Source: Gammaproteobacteria bacterium (GTDB taxonomy: Bacteria; Pseudomonadota; Gammaproteobacteria; Enterobacterales; Neiellaceae). From it: a stretch of DNA of 64,000 bases. The notes under the pieces were generated by a model, which saw only the letters and a program-made list of their open reading frames with translations, searched no databases and had not been told where the DNA came from. Positions 55,197 through 63,369 of the stretch are shown here, piece after piece. A program made the translations under genes and the position numbers. The stretch is from positions 1-64,000 of the forward strand of contig JAFOOX010000049.1 in assembly GCA_017425245.1 (NCBI GenBank), given 5' to 3'. How positions within the stretch are numbered: position 1 is the first letter of the stretch; every line of letters begins with the position of its first letter.

Positions 55197-55306
55197 CAGC
55201 GGTCTCCTCGGCGGTGGGCGCCCATGGTGATGGCCGGCGAGCGCTAAAGCAACGCCCGCCGCTCGTGATAGCATGCGAGCGCCAACCGCCATAGGGAGTT
55301 TTTCCG

Positions 55307-55705
55307 GTGCGCCTGACCGCTTTCCGTTTCGATCAATGGCCGCGAGACACGGCCCTGCTGGCCGATCTCGGCAAACTCTATGATGCGCCCACGCTGGCGG
55401 CGTTGGCCGCAACCGTGAACGCCGGTACGCCGCTCGTCACCGCCCGCTTTAACGATCATCATCTGGCTGCTGCTCTGCTGGAGCTGGATAGCGAGCCTGC
55501 GCGGCTGTCACAGCTCGTCGTGCGTGAGGTGACCCGCCGCCGTGGGGTCGGGCGTTTTCTGGTAGACGAAGCGGCGACCATCGCCGCTGAAGCAGGAGCC
55601 CAACAGCTGCAACTGCTAGCGGTCGATAGTGACGCTATTTGTGCCTTCGCTGCGGCCTGCGGCTTCACTGGCGACGGCTACACGCTGGCGTTGATTAACC
55701 CCTGA
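55307..55705 (+). CDS. panM: PanD maturation factor PanM/PanZ-like GNAT
   Basis: A 132-residue acetyltransferase-fold protein. PanM promotes autoprocessing of aspartate decarboxylase (PanD) in pantothenate synthesis and senses acetyl-CoA. The segment [20 protein letters not shown] is the PanM hallmark, and [15 protein letters not shown] matches too. The start is GTG 55307 after GGGAG. It overlaps the convergent engB end by 28 bases. Confidence 0.8.
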   Translation: MRLTAFRFDQWPRDTALLADLGKLYDAPTLAALAATVNAGTPLVTARFNDHHLAAALLELDSEPARLSQLVVREVTRRRGVGRFLVDEAATIAAEAGAQQLQLLAVDSDAICAFAAACGFTGDGYTLALINP

Positions 55706-56301
55706 ATAAAGTCCTCCAGCGCCTCAATCCCCTGTTTGGCCAGCGACGAAAATGGCGCCACTGTGACCTGGCCACTGGTCACTTCCGGCGCCCGCTGCAC
55801 CTGCTGTACGGTAGCTGCCACGGCACCGCGTGACAGTTTGTCAGCCTTGGTTAGCAGCAGCAGCACCTTCAGCTGACGCTGATTGGCCCAGCTCAGCAGG
55901 TTGCGATCCAGATCTTTGAGCGGGTGGCGGATGTCGCACAGCACAACCAGTCCTTTCAGGCACTGACGGCTGTTGAGGTAATCGCCAAGGGTCTTTTGCC
56001 AGCGTAACTTGATCTCTTCGGGAACTTGGGCGAAACCATATCCCGGCAGATCGACCAATCGTACCCCTTCGCGCAGGGTAAACAGGTTGATCAGCTGAGT
56101 GCGCCCCGGTGTGCGGCTGGCGCGGGCCAGCTGGCGCTGGCGCGCCAAAGTGTTAAGCGCCGTAGACTTGCCAGCGTTGGAGCGTCCGGCGAAGGCGATC
56201 TCCAGGCCGTTATCTGCCGGCAACTGATGAAGTTCGGCGGCACTGGTCAAAAACTGGAGGTTGGCGAAGTGAACCGCCTCTGGCACTGCGTTTACCGGCA
56301 T
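55678..56301 (-). CDS. engB: ribosome biogenesis GTPase EngB/YsxC
   Basis: A 207-residue GTPase (E. coli YihA has 210) needed for assembly of the large ribosomal subunit. G1 is [10 protein letters not shown]3 is DLPGYGFA and G4 is LTKADK. The start at 56301 ([20 protein letters not shown]) matches family length; the frame runs on to 56358. It is divergent from cytochrome c4. Confidence 0.95.
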   Translation of the reverse strand: MPVNAVPEAVHFANLQFLTSAAELHQLPADNGLEIAFAGRSNAGKSTALNTLARQRQLARASRTPGRTQLINLFTLREGVRLVDLPGYGFAQVPEEIKLRWQKTLGDYLNSRQCLKGLVVLCDIRHPLKDLDRNLLSWANQRQLKVLLLLTKADKLSRGAVAATVQQVQRAPEVTSGQVTVAPFSSLAKQGIEALEDFIQGLINASV

Positions 56302-56398
56302 CTGAATTGGTGTAAAATCCGACGTTGTGGATGAACAATCATAATGGTTTCGCAGCAAATGACGGAATCAAAAGCGAGATAGCGGGGAATTGAGGCTA

Positions 56399-57019
56399 AT
56401 GAAACTACCTTTTGTCGCCCTGATGCTGCTGGCTGCCAGTGGTGTAGCCCAGGCGGGCGGTGATGTTGCCGCCGGTCAAAAAAAGGCTGAAGTTTGCGCG
56501 GCCTGTCATGGCGCCGACGGTAACTCGGTGGTCGAGACTTTCCCGCGGCTGGCCGGCCAGCACGAAAGCTATCTGTTCAAGCAGCTGGTAGAAATCAAAC
56601 AAGGTGCCGAGAGCAACGGCGAGAAGGGGCGCATGGTGCCCGAGATGATTGGCATGATGCTGCCACTAAGCGAGCAGGACATGGCCGACATCGCCGCCTA
56701 TTACGCCAGCCAGCCGGGCATTGAAGGCACCACTCCGGAGAATGTCGTTGCAGCGGGTGACGCCCTCTATCGCGGTGGCGACCTCGAGCGCAAGATCCCC
56801 GCATGCCTCGCCTGTCATGGCCCGCGGGGGGTTGGCCACAGCTTGGCCAAGTATCCGCGCATTTCAGGCCAGCACCCTGCTTCCACCAAAGCCCAGCTGC
56901 AGAAGTTTCGCAGCGGCGAACGCGCTAACGATCCCAACGGCATGATGCGCGATATTGCCGCCAAACTGACGGATGCAGAAATTGAACTCCTATCCCAGTA
57001 TCTGGTCGGCCTCCATTAA
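56399..57019 (+). CDS. cytochrome c4 (dihaem)
   Basis: A 206-residue periplasmic electron carrier with signal MLLAASGVAQAGGD and two haem motifs, CAACH near the start and CLACH in the second half, with the second-domain methionines and prolines of the c4 family. It passes electrons to terminal oxidases. ATG 56399 is preceded by GAGG; TTG 56390 is in frame. The next gene starts inside its last 47 bases. Confidence 0.94.
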   Translation: MKLPFVALMLLAASGVAQAGGDVAAGQKKAEVCAACHGADGNSVVETFPRLAGQHESYLFKQLVEIKQGAESNGEKGRMVPEMIGMMLPLSEQDMADIAAYYASQPGIEGTTPENVVAAGDALYRGGDLERKIPACLACHGPRGVGHSLAKYPRISGQHPASTKAQLQKFRSGERANDPNGMMRDIAAKLTDAEIELLSQYLVGLH

Positions 57020-57644
57020 AGGGCTGGCGGCGGCGCTTTGGTTGTGTGCCAGCGCCGCCTGGGCCGGGTTTACGCCGGTCGAGGGACGCCACTTCCTGAA
57101 GCTGCCTGAGCAGCACCAGGCTGCAGGCGAAATCACTTGGCTATTCTGGCCGGGCGGCAAGGCTTGTGCTGCGGTTAATGAGCCATTGATTGAACTCGCG
57201 GCCAACTACCCGACGCTACGTCTGCATGCCGTGCCGGTGGTGTTGCGCCCAGCGTGGCGTTGGCATGCCAAGATCTGGCATGCAGCGGCATCCAGCCCAC
57301 GGGTGGCTGCCGCTCGCGCTACCCTGTGGCAAACCGTGCAGCAACAGCCGAATGCCCTGACCGATATTGATAGTGCCGCGGCGTTCCTGGCTGCACATGG
57401 CGTTGCGGATGCCCACAAAGTGTTGCTGGCACCAGTCCTGAACCAGCGAGTCGCCGACGATGAGCGACTGGTGCGCCAGTTAGCCCTGACCGGCGTGCCT
57501 GCGGTGCGCGTTGGTCGCTATCTGACCCATGCCGGACTGACAGCCAATCCGGAACAGTTCTTGGCCACGGTCACCTTCCTCGCGACTCAAGAATCAAAAG
57601 CCCCGGCAGCGATGCCGGACGCTCAGCCCGCAGTAGCGCCCTGA
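56973..57644 (+). CDS. DsbA-like protein lacking the CXXC active site
   Basis: A 223-residue exported protein (signal GLAAALWLCASAAWA). The order FTPVEGRHFLKLPE, a central helical insertion and LTGVPAVRVGRYLTHAG (cis-proline loop) is that of DsbA-type thiol oxidases, which commonly follow cytochrome c4 and engB in related genomes. The active-site CPHC is replaced by WPGGKACAAV, so the first cysteine is gone and disulfide oxidation is unlikely. It overlaps the c4 end by 47 bases. It may be a chaperone-like derivative, or may be decaying. Confidence 0.75.
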   Translation: MQKLNSYPSIWSASIKGLAAALWLCASAAWAGFTPVEGRHFLKLPEQHQAAGEITWLFWPGGKACAAVNEPLIELAANYPTLRLHAVPVVLRPAWRWHAKIWHAAASSPRVAAARATLWQTVQQQPNALTDIDSAAAFLAAHGVADAHKVLLAPVLNQRVADDERLVRQLALTGVPAVRVGRYLTHAGLTANPEQFLATVTFLATQESKAPAAMPDAQPAVAP

Positions 57645-57719
57645 GGCGCCGCTGCCATTTCCGCCCCCGGCCACCTGCACTTGCGAGTGGCCGTTTTGGT
57701 ATTGCTTTAAGGAGCACCC

Positions 57720-58136
57720 ATGGCCCGTTCATCCAAAGCCCCTCGCCTGCCCGCTGCCGAGCGCGCCAAAAAGAAAAACCGTCCCACGCAGAAGGCGGGC
57801 AATGCACCTGGGCATCGCCAGCAGGTGGCGGCAAGCACGACCAGCAGCACCGCCAAAGCCAACCGCGACCCGCGTATTGGCAGCCGCAAGCCGATACCGC
57901 TGGTCGGGTTGAGCCCGGCCACGGTAGCCGCTGTGGCGCCGTTGGCCATTGACTGCGACGAAGCCCGGCGCCAGCTGCTGGCGCTTGAGGCCGACGAACG
58001 CTTCAATGCTCTGCTCGATCGCGTCGACGAGGGTGAAACCCTCAATGCCAGCGAGCAGGCCGAGTTCGATGCCTTCATCAATCGCCATGAGCTGCTGCTC
58101 GATGCGGCCGGTGACGATACCGGCGAGGACGAGTGA
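57720..58136 (+). CDS. yihI: Der GTPase-activating protein YihI
   Basis: A 138-residue protein that stimulates the ribosome-assembly GTPase Der. The N-terminal half is lysine/arginine-rich and disordered (RAKKKNRPTQKAGNAPGHRQQ), and the C-terminal half is acidic (DERFNALLDRVDEGETLNASEQAEFDAFI), as in the family. AAGGAG precedes ATG 57720. It shares a 1-base overlap with the DUF2489 gene. Confidence 0.9.
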   Translation: MARSSKAPRLPAAERAKKKNRPTQKAGNAPGHRQQVAASTTSSTAKANRDPRIGSRKPIPLVGLSPATVAAVAPLAIDCDEARRQLLALEADERFNALLDRVDEGETLNASEQAEFDAFINRHELLLDAAGDDTGEDE

Positions 58137-58594
58137 TGAGCGCTCTGGCCATCACGGCACTGGTGGTGGTTGCCGCGCTGGCTGGTTATGCCAGCTACTT
58201 GTGGGCCCGCGTCTGGCTCCATCAGCGCCAGCAGCGGCAGTTGCAGCAACAGCAGCGCGCCGAGCGCAACGCCCGCCTACTCGACAGCATCCGCACCATC
58301 GCCTGGGCGGCAGAGCAAGAGCAGTGCGAGCTGGCAGAAGCGGCGCTGCGCCTGTGTGTGCTGCTCGACCTGCTGGCAGTACCCGAGGGCATGGCACTGG
58401 CCGATCGCTTTCCCGCCTTGCATGGCCTGTACGCAGCGATCCGCGAACAACCCATTGGCGATGCTCGCAGTGCCCTCAAGCGAAACGAGCGGATGCGGCT
58501 GGATGTTGAACGCCATCAGGCAGAGAGCGAATGGGCCGAGCGGCTGAAACCGGAACTGACGGCGCTCCGCCACTTCCAGCTGGAGAGTGCATGA
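58136..58594 (+). CDS. DUF2489 membrane-anchored protein
   Basis: A 152-residue protein with an N-terminal anchor (ITALVVVAALAGYASYLWA) and a helical cytoplasmic domain, the DUF2489 family. The gene order yihI-DUF2489-hemN is conserved in Vibrio and Aeromonas, to my recollection. It starts at ATG 58136 (overlapping the yihI stop by one base) and ends overlapping hemN as ATGA. The function is unknown. Confidence 0.85.
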   Translation: MSALAITALVVVAALAGYASYLWARVWLHQRQQRQLQQQQRAERNARLLDSIRTIAWAAEQEQCELAEAALRLCVLLDLLAVPEGMALADRFPALHGLYAAIREQPIGDARSALKRNERMRLDVERHQAESEWAERLKPELTALRHFQLESA

Positions 58595-59958
58595 CAACGA
58601 CCGCGCTGTGGGACGACGCGCTGATCGCCAAGTACGATCGCAGCGGCCCCCGCTATACCTCTTATCCGACAGCGCTGGAGTTTCAGCCTGGCTATGACGA
58701 TGGTGCTTTAGCCACCGCAGTGGCCAGCTCTGCTAGCCGGGCGCTGTCGCTCTACGTGCACATCCCGTTCTGCCACACCCTTTGTTACTACTGCGGTTGC
58801 AACAAGGTGATCGCCCGCCATGGCGATCGTGCCGACCGCTATCTCGATGCTCTCGAGCATGAGATCCACCATCGCGGACCGCAGTTTGCGGGTTACCAGG
58901 TACGCCAGCTGCACTGGGGTGGCGGCACCCCCACCTTTCTGTCGCCAGCCCAGCTGCAGCGCCTGATGGCCATGCTCAAGGTGGCCTTCCAATTCGCTGA
59001 AGCCATTGAGGCCGGCATTGAGGTCGACCCGCGCGAGCTGTCGGTGGAGCGGCTGGCGCTGCTGCGCGAGCTTGGTTTCAACCGGATCAGCATCGGCGTC
59101 CAGGATTTCGATCCGGCGGTGCAGCAGGCGGTCAACCGGGTGCAGGAGGAGAGCCACATCGTGGCGCTGGTGGCCGAGAGCCGCCGTCTCGGTTTCGTCT
59201 CAATCAATCTCGATCTGATCTATGGCTTGCCGCTGCAGCATGAAGCGCAGTTTGTCACCACCCTCGACAAGACCATCGCCCTTCGACCTGACCGGGTTAG
59301 CGTTTTTAACTATGCCCATCTGCCGGCCCGTTTTGCTGCCCAGCGCAAGATCAAGGAGGAGACGCTGCCAGTGCCTGCGGTCAAACTGGCCTTGCTGCGC
59401 CAGACCATCAACCGCCTGACCGCCGCTGGCTACCAGTACATCGGCATGGACCACTTTGCCCTGCCCGACGATGAACTGGCCCAGCTGCAACGGGCCGGCC
59501 AGCTGCATCGTAACTTTCAGGGCTACACCACCCATGGCGAATGTGACCTGCTCGGCCTTGGCGTGTCGGCCATTAGCCAGATCGGTCATTACTATCTGCA
59601 GAACGAGCGCGAACTGCGCCCGTACGAGCAGGCAGCGAAGACGACGGGCTCCGCCATTCACAAGGGCTGTCAGCTCGATTGTGACGATCTGTTAAGGCGG
59701 GAGCTGATCAAGGAACTGATCTGCAATCTGACAGTCAACAAGGCAGCGCTCGAACAGGCCCATGGCATTGAGTTCGACCGCTACTTCGCCATGGCGCTGG
59801 CCGAACTGGCACCAATGGCAGCAGATGGCCTGGTTGAACTGACTCCCACGGCCATCTGCGTAACCGATCGCGGCCGTCTGCTGATCCGCCACCTGTGCAT
59901 GGTCTTTGACCGTTACCTGCAGGCCCAGCGACAGCAGCAATTCTCCCGCATCATCTGA
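58591..59958 (+). CDS. hemN: oxygen-independent coproporphyrinogen III oxidase
   Basis: A radical-SAM enzyme of 455 residues (E. coli HemN has 457). It decarboxylates coproporphyrinogen III in anaerobic haem synthesis. The Fe-S cysteines are C61, C65 and C68 in IPFCHTLCYYCGCNK. The start at 58591 begins MTTTALWDDALIAKYDRSGP, matching family starts, and overlaps the DUF2489 stop as ATGA. Confidence 0.95.
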   Translation: MTTTALWDDALIAKYDRSGPRYTSYPTALEFQPGYDDGALATAVASSASRALSLYVHIPFCHTLCYYCGCNKVIARHGDRADRYLDALEHEIHHRGPQFAGYQVRQLHWGGGTPTFLSPAQLQRLMAMLKVAFQFAEAIEAGIEVDPRELSVERLALLRELGFNRISIGVQDFDPAVQQAVNRVQEESHIVALVAESRRLGFVSINLDLIYGLPLQHEAQFVTTLDKTIALRPDRVSVFNYAHLPARFAAQRKIKEETLPVPAVKLALLRQTINRLTAAGYQYIGMDHFALPDDELAQLQRAGQLHRNFQGYTTHGECDLLGLGVSAISQIGHYYLQNERELRPYEQAAKTTGSAIHKGCQLDCDDLLRRELIKELICNLTVNKAALEQAHGIEFDRYFAMALAELAPMAADGLVELTPTAICVTDRGRLLIRHLCMVFDRYLQAQRQQQFSRII

Positions 59959-59986
59959 TGCGGCCTGGTTTAAACATGGAGGCTGA

Positions 59987-60637
59987 ATGAAAGTAACTGT
60001 TTTGGCGTTGGCCACCACTCTGGTGCTGGCGGGCTGCACCACCACCGATCCGGTCACCGGTGAAACCCGCAGCAACAATACCGCTACTGGCGCCCTGATC
60101 GGCGCTATTGCTGGCGGGGTGCTGGGCAAAGCGACCGGTAGCCACCACCGTGATCGCGCCTTGGTCGGCGCAGCGGTCGGAGCTTTGGCCGGCGGCGCGG
60201 TGGGCTACTACATGGACGAGCAGGAGCGCAAGCTGCGCGAACAGACCAAGGGCACTGGCGTAGGCGTGACCCGTGATGGTGACAACCTGATTCTCGATAT
60301 TCCCAGCGGTGTCACCTTTGATGTCGACAAAGCGGATATCAAACCATCCATGCGCAAGGTGCTGGATAACATCGCCGGCACCATCGATCAGTATGAGAAG
60401 ACCATGGTGGATGTGCAGGGTCACACCGATTCAACCGGCTCCGAGAGCCATAATCAGGCACTGTCAGAGCGCCGTGCTGCGTCGGTGCGCAGCTATCTGC
60501 TGGCCCGCGGGGTGATGGCTGAACGGGTTCACACCCAGGGTTTTGGCGAACTGCAGCCGGTGGCCAGCAATGACACCGCCGATGGGCGGGCACGCAATCG
60601 CCGGGTAGAGATCGTACTGACGCCCATCGTGGAATAG
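59987..60637 (+). CDS. OmpA-family peptidoglycan-associated lipoprotein (YiaD-like)
   Basis: A 216-residue outer-membrane lipoprotein. The signal ends LVLAGCTTTD. A glycine-zipper region follows (ALIGAIAGGVLGKATGS, LVGAAVGALAGGAVGYYMD). The C-terminal OmpA domain is FDVDKADIKPSMRKVLDNIA to VQGHTDSTGSESHNQALSERRA, with the peptidoglycan-binding Asp/Arg pair. It should tether the outer membrane to the cell wall. Confidence 0.92.
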   Translation: MKVTVLALATTLVLAGCTTTDPVTGETRSNNTATGALIGAIAGGVLGKATGSHHRDRALVGAAVGALAGGAVGYYMDEQERKLREQTKGTGVGVTRDGDNLILDIPSGVTFDVDKADIKPSMRKVLDNIAGTIDQYEKTMVDVQGHTDSTGSESHNQALSERRAASVRSYLLARGVMAERVHTQGFGELQPVASNDTADGRARNRRVEIVLTPIVE

Positions 60638-60663
60638 CATCCCAACCCGACTGTGAGGCCCCG

Positions 60664-61458
60664 ATGGAACTCAAGACCTGTGCCGTTGTCAGTTTTGGCC
60701 ATCGTCTGCGCTTTGCCGAGGCCTGCGCTGCCATCGAAAGCGCCTACCGCTGTGTCCGTTATCGCGACGCACTGGCGGTGGAGGTTGGCGACGCCCAGGT
60801 CTTTGTGTTCGCTTATGCCGCGCTGGTGCAGTGGGGCGGCGGTATGGAGGAGCGCCAGCGGCTGCTGGAGCGACTGCAACCCCATGTCGAGGCGCCGTTG
60901 CCATCGCTGCTGCGCGAGGAGCTGCGCTTCCGGGTCGAGCCTGGCGGCCCCTTCCGCATCCAGAACGATACCATCCAGCTGCCCGGCGACGGCGTGCTCG
61001 ACAAGCTGGCGGTGTCCCACGCCATGGCCCAGTCGATCACCCTGGAGCAGTTTGAGACCGAGGTGGCACGTACCATCGAAGTGTCCAAGCCGATCCCGGA
61101 AGCGCTGGCCGCCACCGGTCGCACCCGCCTGACCCGGCGCCAGCTGTCGAAGCTGCGCGGTCAGCTCTATCTGGTGAAGTCCAACGTTAACCTGCACTAC
61201 GACCTGCTCGACAAGCCCGAATTCTTTTGGGAGTACCCCGAGCTCGATCCGCTCTACCTGACCACCTACGAATATCAGGAGGTGGGCTCGCGTCTGGACA
61301 TCCTCAACCGCCGGCTGGAGGTGATCGGCGAATTGCTGGAGATCCTGGCGGACGAAGAGAAGCACAACCACTCATCGACCCTGGAGTGGATCATCATCTG
61401 GCTGATCGCGGTGGAGATTGTCATCTTTATCGGCCATGACTTCCTCAAACTGTTCTGA
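60664..61458 (+). CDS. RMND1/YagE (DUF155) family protein
   Basis: A 264-residue protein. An N-terminal domain with VFVFAYAALVQWG and the conserved VSHAMAQSITLEQFE is followed by YQEVGSRLDILNRRLEVIGELLEILADEEKHNHSS, and then by a C-terminal membrane helix (LEWIIIWLIAVEIVIFIG). This is the YagE/RMND1 family. Eukaryotic members act in mitochondrial translation; the bacterial role is unknown. Confidence 0.88.
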   Translation: MELKTCAVVSFGHRLRFAEACAAIESAYRCVRYRDALAVEVGDAQVFVFAYAALVQWGGGMEERQRLLERLQPHVEAPLPSLLREELRFRVEPGGPFRIQNDTIQLPGDGVLDKLAVSHAMAQSITLEQFETEVARTIEVSKPIPEALAATGRTRLTRRQLSKLRGQLYLVKSNVNLHYDLLDKPEFFWEYPELDPLYLTTYEYQEVGSRLDILNRRLEVIGELLEILADEEKHNHSSTLEWIIIWLIAVEIVIFIGHDFLKLF

Positions 61459-61471
61459 GTTCCTCTATCTG

Positions 61472-63304
61472 ATGTCATTGCTCAACCAACCCCTGCTGCT
61501 GATTGGTGTTTTTGTGCTGCTGCTGGGGCCGCTGCTCTACCGCGTGCTGCAGCGCCGCCCAGGCTGGATGGCGCTGACCGACAGCTTTGTGTTTGTGGTG
61601 ATCGGCGGGCTGGTGCTGTTTCATGTGCTGCCGGAGCTGATCGCCAGCGCCGGCTGGCCGGTGGTACCCCTGACTCTGCTCGGTCTGGTGGGGCCAACGC
61701 TGGTGGAGAAACTCTTTGCCCGTGCCGCCCGCCAGGCTCACAGCCTCACCCTGTTTTTAGGGATCGCAGGGCTGTGCGTGCATGAGTTCACCGATGGCGC
61801 AGCGCTGATCACGCAAGGCGATGCCGAGGTCCATCTGCTGGTGGCGCTGTCGATCATTCTCCACCGGGTGCCGGTGGCGCTGACTGTGTGGTGGCTGCTG
61901 CGACCCGCCTATGGCCGGCTGCTGGCGTGGGCGGTGCTGACTGCGATGATGGCCGCCACCCTGGCCGGCGGGCTGGCCGGCGAAGCCTGGCTACCGGAAC
62001 TGGCTCACGGGCCGCTGGCGCTGTTCCAGGCCTTTGTCGTCGGTTCTATTCTTCACGTCGTGTTCCATCGTCCCCACCTCAGCGCCATTCCGGCCGAAAC
62101 GCGGACGCTGGAAGGGGCCGGCAGTCTGCTTGGGGTGGCGGCAGTGGTGCTGATCCTGCTGCCCCACTGGATTGGCCATGGTCATGCGCATGGCCATCAT
62201 AGCCATGAAGAGCATGTCGAAGCAGTGGTGGAAGTAGCCGGCTCGGCCGTCGCGGCTCTGGATCGCTTTATCGATCTGGCGGCGCTGGTAGCCCCGGCGC
62301 TGCTGGTCGCCTATCTGCTGGCCGCACTGATCAACTACCTGTTCCCGGCTCTGACGGTGATGCGTCGGCGCAGCGGCTCCAACCTGATCGAAGCATTGCG
62401 CGGCGGCCTGCTGGGGTTGCCCCTGCCGGTCTGTGTGCCGGCGGTTACCCAGCTGCAGCCGCTACTCAAGAAAGCAGGGGCCAGTAATGCCTTCACCTTG
62501 GCCTTTATGCTCGCCTCGCCAATTCTCGGCTTTGACGCCGTGCTGGTGTCACTGGCGCTGCTCGGGGTGGAATTGACGCTGGCGCGACTGCTGCTGGCTC
62601 TGCTGCTGGTGGTGGCAGTGGGTTATCTGGTAGCCCGTATCGTTCGCCCTGAGCCGCCGCTGCTGATCTTGGAAGGCGCCCAGCCTCAGGGTAGTGCCCG
62701 CATCACGGCGGCACTGCGTGAGGGCTATGCCCACCTCATCGATCACACCGCCCCTTGGGTGCTGTTTGGGCTGGTGGTCGCCGCCACCATCGCGCCGACC
62801 CCCGGCTGGCAGCTGCTGGCCGACGCGCCGCTGTGGCTCTATGGCTTGGTGCTGTTGTTGGCGCTGCCGCTGCACTGGTGCGCCACCGGAGTCACTCCGG
62901 TGGTCGCCGTGCTAGTGCTGGCGGGCCTGCCGCTGCCGGCAGCGCTGGTCTTTCTGCTGCTTGGCCCGGCGCTCAACATCGGCCTGCTTGACTTCATCCG
63001 CCGCCAGTACAGTCCGCAGGCCGCAGCGCTGGTGCTGTTACTGGTGTTGACGGTGGCCTTGGGCGGCGGCCTGCTGCTGCCACTGCCGGCCAGTCTGCAG
63101 TTGGACTTGGCCGCGCCTTTGCAGCCGTGGCGTTATGCCGCCGCTGCCGTACTGGGACTGATCATCGCCGTATCGCTGTTCCGCCAAGGTGCGCGGGCCT
63201 TTATCGGTGAGCTGCTGGCCAGCCTGCGCCCCTTTGCGCCAGCGCCCAGCTGCAGCCATGGTCATCACCATCTGGGCCACCCGCACCACCATCATCACCA
63301 CTGA
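61472..63304 (+). CDS. ZIP-like/ArsP-type fusion metal permease with natural His-rich tail
   Basis: A 610-residue polytopic protein. The first half has ZIP transporter motifs: CVHEFTDGAAL in a helix and LSIILHRVPVALTVWW, the His/Asp/Glu-containing metal path of ZIP proteins. After a histidine-rich linker (HGHAHGHHSHEEHVE), the second half is an ArsP/DUF318-type permease, close to the SO_0444 copper/zinc efflux group (family recalled from memory), with two LPLPVC/LHWC-like membrane hairpins. The C-terminus ends GHHHLGHPHHHHHH, a native histidine cluster. Export or buffering of zinc or copper is predicted. I use ATG 61472; an earlier start at 61418 overlaps the YagE gene. Confidence 0.75.
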   Translation: MSLLNQPLLLIGVFVLLLGPLLYRVLQRRPGWMALTDSFVFVVIGGLVLFHVLPELIASAGWPVVPLTLLGLVGPTLVEKLFARAARQAHSLTLFLGIAGLCVHEFTDGAALITQGDAEVHLLVALSIILHRVPVALTVWWLLRPAYGRLLAWAVLTAMMAATLAGGLAGEAWLPELAHGPLALFQAFVVGSILHVVFHRPHLSAIPAETRTLEGAGSLLGVAAVVLILLPHWIGHGHAHGHHSHEEHVEAVVEVAGSAVAALDRFIDLAALVAPALLVAYLLAALINYLFPALTVMRRRSGSNLIEALRGGLLGLPLPVCVPAVTQLQPLLKKAGASNAFTLAFMLASPILGFDAVLVSLALLGVELTLARLLLALLLVVAVGYLVARIVRPEPPLLILEGAQPQGSARITAALREGYAHLIDHTAPWVLFGLVVAATIAPTPGWQLLADAPLWLYGLVLLLALPLHWCATGVTPVVAVLVLAGLPLPAALVFLLLGPALNIGLLDFIRRQYSPQAAALVLLLVLTVALGGGLLLPLPASLQLDLAAPLQPWRYAAAAVLGLIIAVSLFRQGARAFIGELLASLRPFAPAPSCSHGHHHLGHPHHHHHH

Positions 63305-63320
63305 CCCTCCTGAAACGCAC

Positions 63321-63342
63321 AAGGCCCGCACGAGCGGGCCTT
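63321..63342. terminator. terminator between the fusion permease and rpoH
   Basis: AAGGCCCGC and GCGGGCCTT form a 9-base-pair stem with an ACGA loop, followed on the plus strand by GTTGC. It lies between two convergent genes and can serve both. Confidence 0.7.
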
Positions 63343-63369
63343 GTTGCATGGGCGGCAGCCAGATGGACG

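Noticed and set aside
63280-63304. C-terminal six-histidine run as a cloning-tag artefact
   Set aside because: It lies in continuous native sequence with a natural stop and terminator, follows a histidine-rich tail, and matches the histidine-rich linker inside the same protein.
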